A stretch of 64,000 bases of DNA from JANQEA01 sp964466035 (GCA_964466035.1 CAYXLR010000001.1:124001-188000); one strand, 5' to 3'; counted from the stretch's first letter, positions 27,650 to 36,649 are shown. Numbers and translations are program-made. The notes: generated by a model from the letters alone, not told the origin.

Positions 27650-29764
27650 TCAGGGAGAGTCGGCGGGGGGGAGCCCTTCGAGCCTCTCCAGAACGGTGTC
27701 GCGCTCCTGCCGGAGGCGCTCGATGTCGGTGCGAAGCTTGCCGTACTCCTCCGCGGTGATGGTCTCCTGCCTCGCGAGGCGTTCCTGGGCGTCGGCCAGC
27801 TTGTCGTCGATCGTCCGAAGCGCCGTCTCGAACGCACGTCGGGCCTCGTTCGGCATTCCGCGTGCCTCGTAGACCAAGCCGAGCCCGATGTGCGCCGCTT
27901 CGAACCGTGGCGCGTCGGCGATCAGCTGCTCGAACAGGCCGGTCGCTTCGAGGCGGTCGCCGACTTGCGCGGTGATGACCGCCTTGAGGTAGCGGGACCG
28001 GACGGCGACTTCCTCCCGGGGATGCGTGGCCAGAAGCAGGTCGATCGTCTCGAGTGCCCGGTCGAACTGACGCGCGTTCGTCGCTAGGTTCGCGTAGTTG
28101 AGATACACCGTCTCGTCGACGAAGCGGGTAGAGCAGCGCTCGAGGTTCGCCCACGCCTCGTCGTAGGCCCCGAGCTCGATCTGCACCACGGCGAGGTGGT
28201 AGTAGGTCTGGCGCGGGGCGAAGTCGAGGTCGAGGCTCCGCTCGAGAAGCGATTCCGCTCCGCGGAGGTTGCCGAGCTGCGCCTGCTCGATCCCCTTGCT
28301 CATGAGGAGGTTCGCGCTGATGTCGCGTACGGCGACGACGGACACGATCAGCCCGATCACGGTGACGGCGGCCAGCGCGCCCTTCAGCTTCCAGCCGACC
28401 AGCTCCACGCTCCGCAGCGCCGCATCCCCGTAGGCGCGCGAGAAGGCCAGGCCGCCGACGACCACGAGGACGAGGGACGACGCGGGCAGGTGCGCGGGAA
28501 AGCTGACGAGGCCGTGGACCAGAAACGCGACGATCCCGCACGAGAAGAGAAGGAGGTCGAGCCGGTTCGTCTCGTCGTTCGATCGCGTTCGCTTCCAGAG
28601 GGAGACGACGAGGACAACGAGGAACGACGCGGCGGCGAGGACCCCCAGGATGCCGAGCTCCGCGAGGACCTGTACGTATTCGTTGTGGGCCTGCGCCGCT
28701 CGATCGATGTAGAAGTCGTAGGCCTCTCCGCGGGACGTGGCGAGAAACTCCGCCTTGTACGGGATGAAGTTCAGCTTGTAATTGCCGAGGCCGACGCCGG
28801 TCATGGGGTGGTCCTTGAACATCTCCCAGCCGATCCACCAGTCCCACGATCGAACGGCACCGGAGTTCCGCTCCCACCATCGTGCGATCCGCGACGAATC
28901 GGACCTCGAGAGGCCGACGATCGAGTTCAACGGGCCGGACGGCGCCTCGACCAGGAACGTCACGACGAGCGCGCCGATCAGGATCAAAAGCCAGACCCGA
29001 TTCCGGCGAGTCGGCTCGATCGGTCGGAAGATCAACCATCCGAGGAGGAACGCGACGGCGGCGACGATCAGCGCGGCCACCGTGCCGGCCTGCTGGACGA
29101 TCAGGACCATCCCGAAGCAGAACGCGATCAGAAGAATCGAGGACAGCTTCACCCAGCGGGAGCGGGGCCGGACGACGAGAACGACCGCCGGGAAGAGCAG
29201 GTAGGCCAGGAATCCGCCGAGGTAGTTGCGGTTTCCCATCGTGGAGATCACCGCGTTCAGCCCGCTCGTTCCCGCGGGGCCGCGCATGACCCCGAGGTAC
29301 TGGAGCATCCCGTACAACGCCACGAGGAACCCGGACGCGAGGAGCGCAAAGAGCAACAGGTTGGCGTCCCGCTGATCCCGGGCGGCGTTGGCGATGATGA
29401 GCATCAGCAACAGGAAAAAGACGATCAGCACCAGGCTCTGCACGACGACGCGGCCGTTCGTCGCGTACAGCAGAGAGAGAAGCGACGCGGCGACGAACCC
29501 GAGAACGGGGAACGCGATCCACGGAAGGCGGATCGACCACGTCCCTTTCTGCCACGCCGAGAGCCCCCACAGGACCGCGAGGACGGAGACGCCGATCAGC
29601 GCAACGATCGTCTTCCCGTATCCGTACTCCGAGATCCCGGGCCAGATGAACAGCGGCAGCGCGAAGACGAGGAACAGCACGGCGTAGAAGAGGACCCGAT
29701 CGAGCGGGACGGACGGCGTGGCAAACGCGGGCTGTTTCTTCCGTTTCCCCCTCTTCTTGGCCAT
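27650..29764 (-). CDS. O-antigen-ligase-like membrane protein with TPR tail
   Basis: A 704-residue protein. About eleven hydrophobic segments (residues 25-470) surround a large exported loop (about 285-365) with the Wzy/WaaL-type motif region SWDWWIGWEMFKDHPMTGVG and AHNEYVQVLAELG, characteristic of O-antigen ligases and polymerases. The C-terminal third (about 490-650) has TPR-like repeats (AQLGNLRGAESLLERSL, ELGAYDEAWANLERC, EARGMPNEARRAFETAL), then a short coiled coil. This ligase-plus-TPR design occurs in surface-glycan ligases and pilin or S-layer glycan transferases. Its glycan and acceptor are unknown. GGAGG precedes ATG 29764, and the previous gene ends 12 bp upstream. Confidence 0.88.
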   Translation of the reverse strand: MAKKRGKRKKQPAFATPSVPLDRVLFYAVLFLVFALPLFIWPGISEYGYGKTIVALIGVSVLAVLWGLSAWQKGTWSIRLPWIAFPVLGFVAASLLSLLYATNGRVVVQSLVLIVFFLLLMLIIANAARDQRDANLLLFALLASGFLVALYGMLQYLGVMRGPAGTSGLNAVISTMGNRNYLGGFLAYLLFPAVVLVVRPRSRWVKLSSILLIAFCFGMVLIVQQAGTVAALIVAAVAFLLGWLIFRPIEPTRRNRVWLLILIGALVVTFLVEAPSGPLNSIVGLSRSDSSRIARWWERNSGAVRSWDWWIGWEMFKDHPMTGVGLGNYKLNFIPYKAEFLATSRGEAYDFYIDRAAQAHNEYVQVLAELGILGVLAAASFLVVLVVSLWKRTRSNDETNRLDLLLFSCGIVAFLVHGLVSFPAHLPASSLVLVVVGGLAFSRAYGDAALRSVELVGWKLKGALAAVTVIGLIVSVVAVRDISANLLMSKGIEQAQLGNLRGAESLLERSLDLDFAPRQTYYHLAVVQIELGAYDEAWANLERCSTRFVDETVYLNYANLATNARQFDRALETIDLLLATHPREEVAVRSRYLKAVITAQVGDRLEATGLFEQLIADAPRFEAAHIGLGLVYEARGMPNEARRAFETALRTIDDKLADAQERLARQETITAEEYGKLRTDIERLRQERDTVLERLEGLPPADSP

Positions 29765-29775
29765 GGCCGCCTCCG

Positions 29776-29805
29776 ATTATAGGGACGCGGGGGGCGTGGA
29801 GACAA
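29776..29805 (-). promoter_or_regulatory. Possible internal promoter before the ligase gene
   Basis: On the minus strand, TTGTCT (29805-29800), 18 nt, TATAAT (29781-29776). The TAA stop of the upstream gene is part of the -10 box. The start ATG is 11 nt further on. Transcription from here would give a leader of about 5 nt, though a GGAGG would serve readthrough transcripts. Confidence 0.45.
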
Positions 29806-30994
29806 CGGGGGTTCGATCGGGCGGTTCAGCAGTCTCGCGTATCGCGATGTGCGGAAGGAGGCGGAGGACCTTCCCCCACATCTGCGGGCGCGCGGCCAGC
29901 TCGTCCGGGAGCCGGTGGAACCGGTCGATGTCCGCGTGCACGGCGAGGAACGAGAGGAGGTCGGGATCGTCCAACGCGTCGATCATCGCGTCGAGCTCCC
30001 GATCGGAAAGCGCTCCGTAGATCCTTCGGAGCGACCGCCCGAACGCGATCTCGCGCCCGATCGCCGATTTCCACTCGGACTCGTAGGCCGCCGCCCGCCG
30101 CTTCGACGCACCGGAGAGCGCCATCCCGGCGGCGGTCCGCCCTGCGATCCGCGCGCAGATCCCGCCGAGGAAGAGCCCCCCTCCCGACAGCGGCTTCACC
30201 TGTCCGGCGGCGTCCCCGACGAGAAGGACGGAATCGGCGGCCGTCCGCGGTGCCGGGGCAACGGGGATCCATCCGCCCGTCCGGGAGAGGACTTCGCACC
30301 CCGGGAATCGCGCCGACAGGAGGCGGTCGAGGTGCTCCGACGGATCGAACGGCGGGACGACGCCGAGCCCGACGCGCAGCCTCCCCTCCTCGGCCGGGAC
30401 GGCCCACGCGAAGAAGCCGGGCGCGACCGCCTCGCCGAGGACGACCTCGATCCGGTCCGCAGGGATCGCCGAATCCGTCTCGACGACGGCCTGCGCGGCG
30501 TGGACGAACCGCTCCGGCGGCGGAAGACCGAACCACTGGGCGACCCGGCTGCGCGGCCCGTCCGCCCCGATCACGACGGGCGCGCTCACCTGCGTCGGCC
30601 CGTCGTCGGATGCCAGGACGATCGCATGGCGCGACGCCGACACGGCTTCGGTCGCGAGGCGAACGTCGACCCCCGCCGCCCGGGCGCGCTCGTGGAGCTC
30701 CCGCTCCACGCGGGTCCGATCGATGACGAGCGCCTTCGTGTGATCGGCGGAGAGTTCGAGCCGGTGTCCGTCGGGACCACGGACCGTAACGCCTCGGATC
30801 TCGCGTAGGACGCTCTCCGTCGAAACGCCGAGCGTCGCGAGCGTTCGGGGGCTGACCAAACCGGTGCAACAGGAAGAACGGTTCAGTTCGTCTCGGCGCT
30901 CGACGAGGAGGACCGACGCTCCCGCCTCGGCGGCGCACCGCGCGGCGACCGCACCGATCGGTCCTCCCCCGACAACCACCACCTGGGCGTGCAC
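29777..30994 (-). CDS. Geranylgeranyl-reductase-family FAD oxidoreductase
   Basis: A flavoprotein of about 405 residues. The N-terminal Rossmann motif VVVVGGGPIGAVAARCAAEAG with VERR, the cysteine pair SSCCTGLVS near residue 41, the middle PGFFAWAVPAEEGRLRVGLG and the late FAD motif VGDAAGQVKPLSGGGLFLGG are characteristic of geranylgeranyl and digeranylgeranyl-glycerophospholipid reductases. Such enzymes saturate isoprenoid chains of lipids, quinones or chlorophylls. Start is GTG 30994, just after GGGGAGGAAGG; a TTG 15 bp upstream overlaps gpsA. The neighbour gpsA makes glycerol-3-phosphate, which hints at membrane-lipid work, but the substrate is not proven. Confidence 0.88.
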   Translation of the reverse strand: MHAQVVVVGGGPIGAVAARCAAEAGASVLLVERRDELNRSSCCTGLVSPRTLATLGVSTESVLREIRGVTVRGPDGHRLELSADHTKALVIDRTRVERELHERARAAGVDVRLATEAVSASRHAIVLASDDGPTQVSAPVVIGADGPRSRVAQWFGLPPPERFVHAAQAVVETDSAIPADRIEVVLGEAVAPGFFAWAVPAEEGRLRVGLGVVPPFDPSEHLDRLLSARFPGCEVLSRTGGWIPVAPAPRTAADSVLLVGDAAGQVKPLSGGGLFLGGICARIAGRTAAGMALSGASKRRAAAYESEWKSAIGREIAFGRSLRRIYGALSDRELDAMIDALDDPDLLSFLAVHADIDRFHRLPDELAARPQMWGKVLRLLPHIAIRETAEPPDRTPVVSTPPASL

Positions 30995-31005
30995 CCTTCC
31001 TCCCC

Positions 31006-31998
31006 TCAAATCCCTTCGCGCTTCGGAGCACGTGTCATGATCTCTTCCACCAAGGATAGCGGATCGGCTTCACCGTTGAGAAGCCGGACCACGGCCTCGG
31101 TGATCGGCATCTCGATCCCCCGTCCCTGGGCGATCTCGTGGACGACGGTCGTGGCGTGGACGCCCTCGGCGACCATGTCCATCTCGCCGAGGATCTCCTC
31201 GAGGCTCTCGCCGCGACCGAGCCGGCTGCCGACGTACCGGTTCCGGCTGTGCCGGCTGGTGCACGTCGCGACCAGATCGCCGAGCCCGGACAGCCCGAAG
31301 AACGTCGCATCGCGGACGCCGAACGTTCGGCCGAAGCGGACCATCTCGGCGAGTCCGCGCGTGATCAGGGCCGCGCGGCTGTTGTCCCCGTACCCGAGTC
31401 CGTCGGAGATCCCGGTCGCCAGCGCGATGATGTTCTTCACCGTCGCGCAGAGCTCGACGCCGCGGATGTCCTCGGATAGATAGACGCGAAACCGGGGGCC
31501 GGCGATCTCCCGCTGCAGGCGGCTTCCCGTTTCGAGGTCGGCGCCGGCGAGGACGACGGCCGTCGGCACGTCCTTCCCGACCTCCTCGGCGTGGCTCGGC
31601 CCGGACAGCGTGAAGACGTTCGCCTCCGGGAGCGCCTGCCCGATCAGCTCGGACATCGTCCGTTTCGACGCGCGATCGATCCCCTTGGCGAGGTTGATCG
31701 CGATCGGAGACGGTGGGGCCACCGGGGCGAGCCGTTCCAGCAGATCGGCCATCCCGAACGACGGGACGGCGAGGACGAGGACCTCTCGATCGACGACCTC
31801 CGCGAGGTCGGCCGTCACGCACAGGCGCTCGATCGGCAGCTCGACGTCGGGAAGGTACTTGGCGTTCCGCCGGTCCCTGGCGATCGCCTCGGCCAGCTTC
31901 GCATCCCGGGCCCAGAGGGCGGTGTCGTGTCCGCCGATCGCGAGGAGACGGGCGATCGCGGTTCCCCATCCGCCGGCCCCGATGACGGCGAACCTCAT
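31006..31998 (-). CDS. gpsA: NAD(P)-dependent glycerol-3-phosphate dehydrogenase GpsA
   Basis: A 330-residue enzyme reducing dihydroxyacetone phosphate to sn-glycerol-3-phosphate for phospholipid synthesis. The N-terminal MRFAVIGAGGWGTAIARLLA binds NAD(P); NLAKGID, LSGPSHAEEV and the catalytic-lysine helix ELCATVKNIIALATGISDGLGYGDN are visible, and the C-terminal AEGVHATTVVHEIA completes the fold. It overlaps ctpA by 4 bp upstream, and the next gene starts 11 bp after its stop. Confidence 0.97.
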   Translation of the reverse strand: MRFAVIGAGGWGTAIARLLAIGGHDTALWARDAKLAEAIARDRRNAKYLPDVELPIERLCVTADLAEVVDREVLVLAVPSFGMADLLERLAPVAPPSPIAINLAKGIDRASKRTMSELIGQALPEANVFTLSGPSHAEEVGKDVPTAVVLAGADLETGSRLQREIAGPRFRVYLSEDIRGVELCATVKNIIALATGISDGLGYGDNSRAALITRGLAEMVRFGRTFGVRDATFFGLSGLGDLVATCTSRHSRNRYVGSRLGRGESLEEILGEMDMVAEGVHATTVVHEIAQGRGIEMPITEAVVRLLNGEADPLSLVEEIMTRAPKREGI

Positions 31999-33182
31999 GG
32001 AGCCTGCGCCGTCTCCGCGTCGAGGTCGATCGGCATCCGGACGCCGGCGTGTGCCCGGATCCATTCGATCGCGACGTCGACCGGGTCCTGCCCCTCCTCG
32101 ACGACGATGTCCGGCGTCAGTCCGATCCCGTTGACGACCTTCCGGTCGGGGGTGAAGTACTCCCCCGCGGTGATCTTCAGGGCCGAACCGTCGGGGAACT
32201 CGATCAGCTGCTGGTAGACGCCCTTGCCGAACGACGGCTCGCCGATCAGGATCCCCATGTCGTTGTCGCGGATCGCGCCGGCGGTGATCTCCGACGCGCT
32301 CGCCGAACCGCGGTTGATCAGAACGGCCAACGGGACGTTCGGGATCCGGTTCCCCCGCGCGTAGTACTCCTTTTCGTCGCTCAGCCGATCCTGGGTGATC
32401 AGGAGGACGCCCTCGTCGACGAACCGGCTGGAGACGGAGATCGCCTCGTTCAGGAGGCCGCCCGGGTTGTTCCGGAGGTCGAGGATGAAGCCGGTGAGGG
32501 CGTCGAGATCGAACGACAGAAGGGCCGCGTCGAGCTCGGTCGTCGTGTCCTCCTCGAACCGGTACAGGCGGATGTAGCCGATCGTTCCGTCGCCGTGAAG
32601 CTCGCTCTTGACCGGCTCGAGGACGATCGTGTCGCGGACGATCGGGACGTCCTCGATCGATCCGTCTTCGTGCCGGACGGTGAGCGTCACCGTCGTGCCG
32701 ATCTCGCCGCGGATCCGCAGCGCCGCCTCGGTGAGCGTCATGCCCTCCGTCGACTCCCCGTCGATGTTGAGGATCTGATCGCCGGCTTCGACGCCCGCCG
32801 CCTCGGCCGGCGTTCCGACCAGCGGCGTGATCACGGTGATCACGTTGTCGACGATCGACAGCTCGATCCCGACGCCGGAGAACTCGCCTTCGAGGGACTC
32901 GTCGAAACGTCGCCGGTCGTCCGGGTCGAGGAACTCGCTGTACGGGTCGTCGAGATGCTCGACCACGCCCTTCATCGCGCCGTAGAGCGCCTTCTGGTCG
33001 TCGATCCGATCCGGCTGATAGAAATAGCTCTTGATGTACTGGTAGATCTGGTAGACGGGGGCGAACAGGTCGCCGCTCGATTCCTGGGCTCCGCCGACAC
33101 CGAGCGCGAGGACGAGGAGGATCGCCGGGATCAGGACGGCGAGGCCCTTTCTCCACATTCTCCGGTTTGCCATGCGTCTCAC
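31995..33182 (-). CDS. ctpA: C-terminal processing peptidase (S41 family)
   Basis: A 395-residue exported serine protease (CtpA/Prc family): signal or anchor helix at about 12-32, a PDZ domain (about 100-175: SGVGIELSIVDNVITVITPLVGTPAEAAGV) and the S41 catalytic core. The catalytic dyad is Ser295 (in RGSASASEI) and Lys320 (GEPSFGKG), 25 residues apart as in E. coli Prc. It cleaves C-terminal tails of periplasmic proteins. It forms a unit with gpsA (ATGA overlap). Its leader has a TACAAT box near 33196-33201 and a Shine-Dalgarno before ATG 33182. Confidence 0.95.
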   Translation of the reverse strand: MRRMANRRMWRKGLAVLIPAILLVLALGVGGAQESSGDLFAPVYQIYQYIKSYFYQPDRIDDQKALYGAMKGVVEHLDDPYSEFLDPDDRRRFDESLEGEFSGVGIELSIVDNVITVITPLVGTPAEAAGVEAGDQILNIDGESTEGMTLTEAALRIRGEIGTTVTLTVRHEDGSIEDVPIVRDTIVLEPVKSELHGDGTIGYIRLYRFEEDTTTELDAALLSFDLDALTGFILDLRNNPGGLLNEAISVSSRFVDEGVLLITQDRLSDEKEYYARGNRIPNVPLAVLINRGSASASEITAGAIRDNDMGILIGEPSFGKGVYQQLIEFPDGSALKITAGEYFTPDRKVVNGIGLTPDIVVEEGQDPVDVAIEWIRAHAGVRMPIDLDAETAQAP

Positions 33183-33227
33183 CCCTGGGGATCGGATTGT
33201 ACTGTACCGACGGCGCGATATCCGAGG

Positions 33228-34448
33228 TCAGTCGGCCTCGAGGCCGAGGTACTCCCGCTGCGCGGGGGTGAGGGCGTCGATGGCGACCCCGAGCGTCTCG
33301 AGCTTCCATCGGGCGACCCGATCGTCGATCTCCGACGGAACGGCGTAGACGTCGGGCGGGAGCGGGGCGTTCGCGAGCAGGTGTCGGAGCGTCAGCGCCT
33401 GGATCGCGAACGACAGGTCCATGATCTCCACCGGATGGCCGTCGCCGAGCACGAGGTTGACGAGCCTCCCCTCGCCGAGGAGGTAGAGGCGTCGGCCGTC
33501 CGGGAGTGCGTACTCCTCGACGCCCTCCCGGACCGTTCTCTGGGATCGCGCGAGGCCGGCGAGCGCCTCCGGGCGGACTTCGACGTTGAAGTGCCCGGCG
33601 TTGGCGAGGACGAGTCCGTCCTTGGCGTTGGGAAGCGCCGATTCGGGGACGGCGTCGGCGCACCCCGTGGCGGTGATCACGAGGTCGGCGTGGCGAATCG
33701 CTTCGGCGATCGGCGCGACGGCGAAGCCTTCCATCCATGCTTCCAGAGCGGCGATCGGGTCGACCTCGCAGATCGTCACCCGTGCGCCGAGGCCCCGCGC
33801 GCGCTGAGCGATCCCCCGGCCGCACCAGCCGTAGCCGACCACGACGACCGACTTCCCGGCGATCAGGAGGTTCGTCGACCGGAAGATCCCGTCCCACACC
33901 GATTGCCCCGTGCCGTAGCGGTTGTCGAACAGGGTCTTCATCTTCGCGTCGTTCACCGCGAACATCGGGAAGCGGAGCTTCTTCTCCCGCGCCAGGATGC
34001 GCAGCCGGGCGACGCCGGTCGTCGTCTCCTCGCACCCGCCGATCACGTCCTCCTGCGGCGCCTCCTGGAGGAGCGCGACCAGGTCTCCGCCGTCGTCGAG
34101 GATCAGGTGCGGGTGACAGGCCAGCGTGCTCGCGAGGTCCTCCGCGTACTCCGCCTTGGAGGCGCCGTGCCTCGCGTGGACGGCGATCCGATCCTCCTGC
34201 GCCAGCGCCGCGGCGACGTCGTCCTGGGTCGACAGCGGGTTGCTCCCGGTGACCCAGACGTCGGCCCCGCTGTCGCGGAGGAGGATCGCGAGGCAGGCCG
34301 TCTTCGCCTCCAGGTGAATGCTCATCGCGATCCGCTTGCCGGCGAACGGCCGCTCGTCGCGAAACGCGGTTTGCAATCGATTGAGCAACGGCATGCGGGT
34401 CGCGGCCCAATCGATCCTCGCGCGGCCCCGCTCAGGATTCGGTGCCAT
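33228..34448 (-). CDS. ahcY: Adenosylhomocysteinase (short, Thermotoga-like type)
   Basis: A 406-residue S-adenosylhomocysteine hydrolase, which splits SAH to adenosine and homocysteine in the methyl cycle. GKRIAMSIHLEAKTA replaces the CLHMTIQTA of the common bacterial type; NPLSTQDDVAAAL, VNDAKMKTLFDNRYGTGQS, the NAD motif VVVVGYGWCGRGIAQRARGLGA and NAGHFNVEV are present. The short length and the MSIHLEAKTA motif are shared with Thermotoga and archaeal enzymes (family knowledge), some of which prefer S-inosylhomocysteine. The start ATG 34448 overlaps the EamA transporter gene by 17 bp. Confidence 0.94.
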   Translation of the reverse strand: MAPNPERGRARIDWAATRMPLLNRLQTAFRDERPFAGKRIAMSIHLEAKTACLAILLRDSGADVWVTGSNPLSTQDDVAAALAQEDRIAVHARHGASKAEYAEDLASTLACHPHLILDDGGDLVALLQEAPQEDVIGGCEETTTGVARLRILAREKKLRFPMFAVNDAKMKTLFDNRYGTGQSVWDGIFRSTNLLIAGKSVVVVGYGWCGRGIAQRARGLGARVTICEVDPIAALEAWMEGFAVAPIAEAIRHADLVITATGCADAVPESALPNAKDGLVLANAGHFNVEVRPEALAGLARSQRTVREGVEEYALPDGRRLYLLGEGRLVNLVLGDGHPVEIMDLSFAIQALTLRHLLANAPLPPDVYAVPSEIDDRVARWKLETLGVAIDALTPAQREYLGLEAD

Positions 34449-35313
34449 ACGGTGCCTCCTCGCTTCGCAGGCTGAGATAGATGCCGACGAGTATGATGGC
34501 CGCTCCGAGGAGGTTCAACCCTCCGGGAACCTCGCCGAAGATGCCGATCGCGAGAAGCGTCGAGCAGACCGGCTCGCCGAGGACGAAGACGGAGACCCTC
34601 GACGCCGACAGCCGCCGGAGGGCCCAGTTGATCGTCGAGTGACCGATGAGCTGCGGAACGACGGCGAGCAGGACGAGGTACGCGTAGGTGGTCGGGGCGT
34701 ACCCGATCACCGGCGTGCGCGTCGCCAGGCAGAGGAGCAGGACCAGCACGGCCGCCGTCCCGTAGCTGACCGCGGCGTATTCGAACAGCGACACGGTCCG
34801 CCGAACGCGGCGGCCGATCAGGAAGTAGACCGCGGCCATCAGCCCGCCGCCGAGCGCGAGGAGATCCCCCCGAAGGGCCGGTCCTCCGAATCGGAGGTCG
34901 CCGAACCCGATCAGCGCGCCCCCGACGACGGCGAGGACGATCCCCACCGACAGGATCCCGGAGGGCCGCTCGCGGAGGAAGAGGATCGAGCCGAGCCCGA
35001 CGAAGACGGGATGGGTGGACACGAACAGGACCGAGCTGGCGACCGTCGTGTGCTCGAGGGAGGAGATCCAGAGGACGAAGTGAGCCGCCAGCACGGCGCC
35101 GCTGACGACCGACCAGAGCGCGGTCCGCCGATCGAACGACCGCTCCTTACGGAACGCGGCGATCGGCACCAGAACGAGCGCCGCGATCGTCAGCCTCCAC
35201 GCCGCGACGGCGAACGGGGAGGCCTCGTTGGCGAGCCGGGCGAAGATCGCCCCGAACGAGACGGCGACGATGCCCAGCGCGATCCGAGGGTAGAGACCAT
35301 CGTTGGCACGCAT
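34432..35313 (-). CDS. EamA-family (DMT) membrane transporter
   Basis: A 293-residue protein with ten hydrophobic segments in two EamA repeats (about 10-140 and 150-290). Typical features are the GAIFARLANEASPFAVAAWRL opening, HFVLWISSLEHTTVASSVLF in repeat 1 and RLSASRVSVFVLGEPVCSTLLAIGIFGEVPGGLNLLGAAIILVG in repeat 2. These drug/metabolite transporters export amino acids or other small molecules; the substrate is not predictable. It lies between the patatin gene (24 bp) and ahcY (overlap). Confidence 0.93.
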   Translation of the reverse strand: MRANDGLYPRIALGIVAVSFGAIFARLANEASPFAVAAWRLTIAALVLVPIAAFRKERSFDRRTALWSVVSGAVLAAHFVLWISSLEHTTVASSVLFVSTHPVFVGLGSILFLRERPSGILSVGIVLAVVGGALIGFGDLRFGGPALRGDLLALGGGLMAAVYFLIGRRVRRTVSLFEYAAVSYGTAAVLVLLLCLATRTPVIGYAPTTYAYLVLLAVVPQLIGHSTINWALRRLSASRVSVFVLGEPVCSTLLAIGIFGEVPGGLNLLGAAIILVGIYLSLRSEEAPYGTES

Positions 35314-35337
35314 GTCGGCTCCTGGGCGAATGGTATC

Positions 35338-36216
35338 TCAGCGTCCGAGGGCTCGCTCGATCTCGGGAAGCGCTTGCCGGGCGGCCGCTTCGCCGGCCTC
35401 GATCCCGCAGCCGACATCGGAGTAGCAGGGGGGATCGGCGGAGAAATCGGGGCGGATCAGGACGTCCGGCGGGTGGGCCGTGAGGAGGAGGTCGGAGAGG
35501 CGCTTCTGGAAGACGGTCGACATCTGGAAGAGGACCGAGAAGACGCTCGGGTGGAATCTGCGGCCGTTGTGGGACGGCGGGTCCAGCTCCTTCGCGATGC
35601 CGAGGACGCGCTCCCGCGCCCCGAGGTACGGAAGGCCGGAGAGCTCGACCTCTCCCGGGTCGACGAGGACGTCGACGCCGATGACCACGTCGGAGCCGAG
35701 CCGGCGGGCGACGTCGACCGGCATGGGATTGGAGACGCCTCCGTCGATCAGCAGGCGGCCGTCGAGCCAGACGGGATTGAACAGGCCGGGGACCGAGATG
35801 GACGCCCGGATCGCCTCGACGAGCGATCCGCACCGGATCGGGAACGGTTCGCCGGACCGAAGATCCGTCGCCACGGCGGCGTACTCCGTCGCCAGATCCT
35901 CGATGAGAGGATCCCCGATCAGCTTCTGCAGGAAGTGCGTGATCCCGTTCCCCGAGCTCCAACCGGACCATGGGATCGTGGGGAAGAGGGTCCTGAAGAC
36001 GTGGCCGAACGAGCTCGACCGCCACAACGCTTCGAGTTTGTCGAGACCGACGCCGGAGGCGTAGATTCCGCCGACCTGCGCCCCCATGCTCGATCCGGCG
36101 ATCACGTCAGGCTCGATCCCGTTCTCCGCGAGAACCTTGAGGACCCCGACGTGTGCCGCTCCCCGCGCTCCCCCGCTGGAGAGCGCCAACCCGATCCTCC
36201 GCTCACCCAAGCTCAC
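35338..36216 (-). CDS. Patatin-like phospholipase (RssA type)
   Basis: A 292-residue lipid acyl hydrolase: the oxyanion loop LALSSGGARGAAHVGVLKVL at the N-terminus, nucleophile Ser in GSSMG at about 42-46, and catalytic Asp in DGGVSNPMPVDVARRLG. The Ser-Asp dyad is intact. Related RssA-type proteins are cytoplasmic or inner-membrane esterases of unknown physiological substrate. The Shine-Dalgarno for ATG 36216 is weak. It may be the first gene of a run through EamA-ahcY. Confidence 0.93.
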   Translation of the reverse strand: MSLGERRIGLALSSGGARGAAHVGVLKVLAENGIEPDVIAGSSMGAQVGGIYASGVGLDKLEALWRSSSFGHVFRTLFPTIPWSGWSSGNGITHFLQKLIGDPLIEDLATEYAAVATDLRSGEPFPIRCGSLVEAIRASISVPGLFNPVWLDGRLLIDGGVSNPMPVDVARRLGSDVVIGVDVLVDPGEVELSGLPYLGARERVLGIAKELDPPSHNGRRFHPSVFSVLFQMSTVFQKRLSDLLLTAHPPDVLIRPDFSADPPCYSDVGCGIEAGEAAARQALPEIERALGR

Positions 36217-36326
36217 TCACCGCGTCTATCCTAACCGGAAAGGGAATTCACGCCAATCGGCAAACCGGCGCTTCCGCCGCGGACGCGGCACGCCGCCGGA
36301 GAACGCGCCGGTCACTCCGAGACGAA

Positions 36327-36358
36327 CACGGGGAACGCTCGAAACGACGTTCCCCGTG
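36327..36358 (-). terminator. Probable terminator of the ferredoxin gene
   Basis: An 11-bp perfect stem (CACGGGGAACG type; arms 36327-36337 and 36348-36358) with a 10-nt loop begins 10 bp after the ferredoxin stop. There is no long U-tract on the minus strand, so it may act as an RNA 3'-end stabiliser rather than a classic terminator. The remaining 110 bp to the patatin start hold nothing I recognise. Confidence 0.55.
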
Positions 36359-36368
36359 AGAACCGAAC

Positions 36369-36539
36369 CTAGGCGCTGATCGCGCCGACCGGGCACTGAT
36401 CGACGGCGTCCTGGATGCAGTCAGCGGTCGCACCCTCGATGGCGACCGCCTTGCCCTCGGCGTTCATCTCAAACGCGTCGGCGCAGATCTGCGTGCACAG
36501 CCCGCATCCGACGCAAAGGTCCTGATCGACCTTGGCCAT
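36369..36539 (-). CDS. [4Fe-4S] ferredoxin, Thermotoga type
   Basis: A 56-residue electron carrier. Cluster ligands are C9, C12, C15 (CVGCGLC) and C49 (QCPVG). Two further cysteines, C19 and C41, sit where Thermotoga maritima ferredoxin has a disulfide in place of a second cluster (family knowledge). GGAGGAGGG precedes ATG 36539. It is monocistronic with its own promoter, divergent from the TatT-like gene. It could supply low-potential electrons to radical-SAM enzymes such as NrdG or to fermentative oxidoreductases (inference). Confidence 0.95.
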   Translation of the reverse strand: MAKVDQDLCVGCGLCTQICADAFEMNAEGKAVAIEGATADCIQDAVDQCPVGAISA

Positions 36540-36589
36540 GGGACCCTCCTCCTTTCCTGGATGGATGCATGAGAACTCCGACGGTGCGA

Positions 36590-36618
36590 AGGATATCACA
36601 CGCTCCTAGGCGTTCCAA
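36590..36618 (-). promoter_or_regulatory. Ferredoxin promoter
   Basis: On the minus strand, TTGGAA (36618-36613), a 17-nt spacer, TATCCT (36595-36590), about 51 bp before the ferredoxin ATG. Confidence 0.55.
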
Positions 36619-36649
36619 CCCGCCTGCAGTTTGGGTGACGCGCGGAGGT

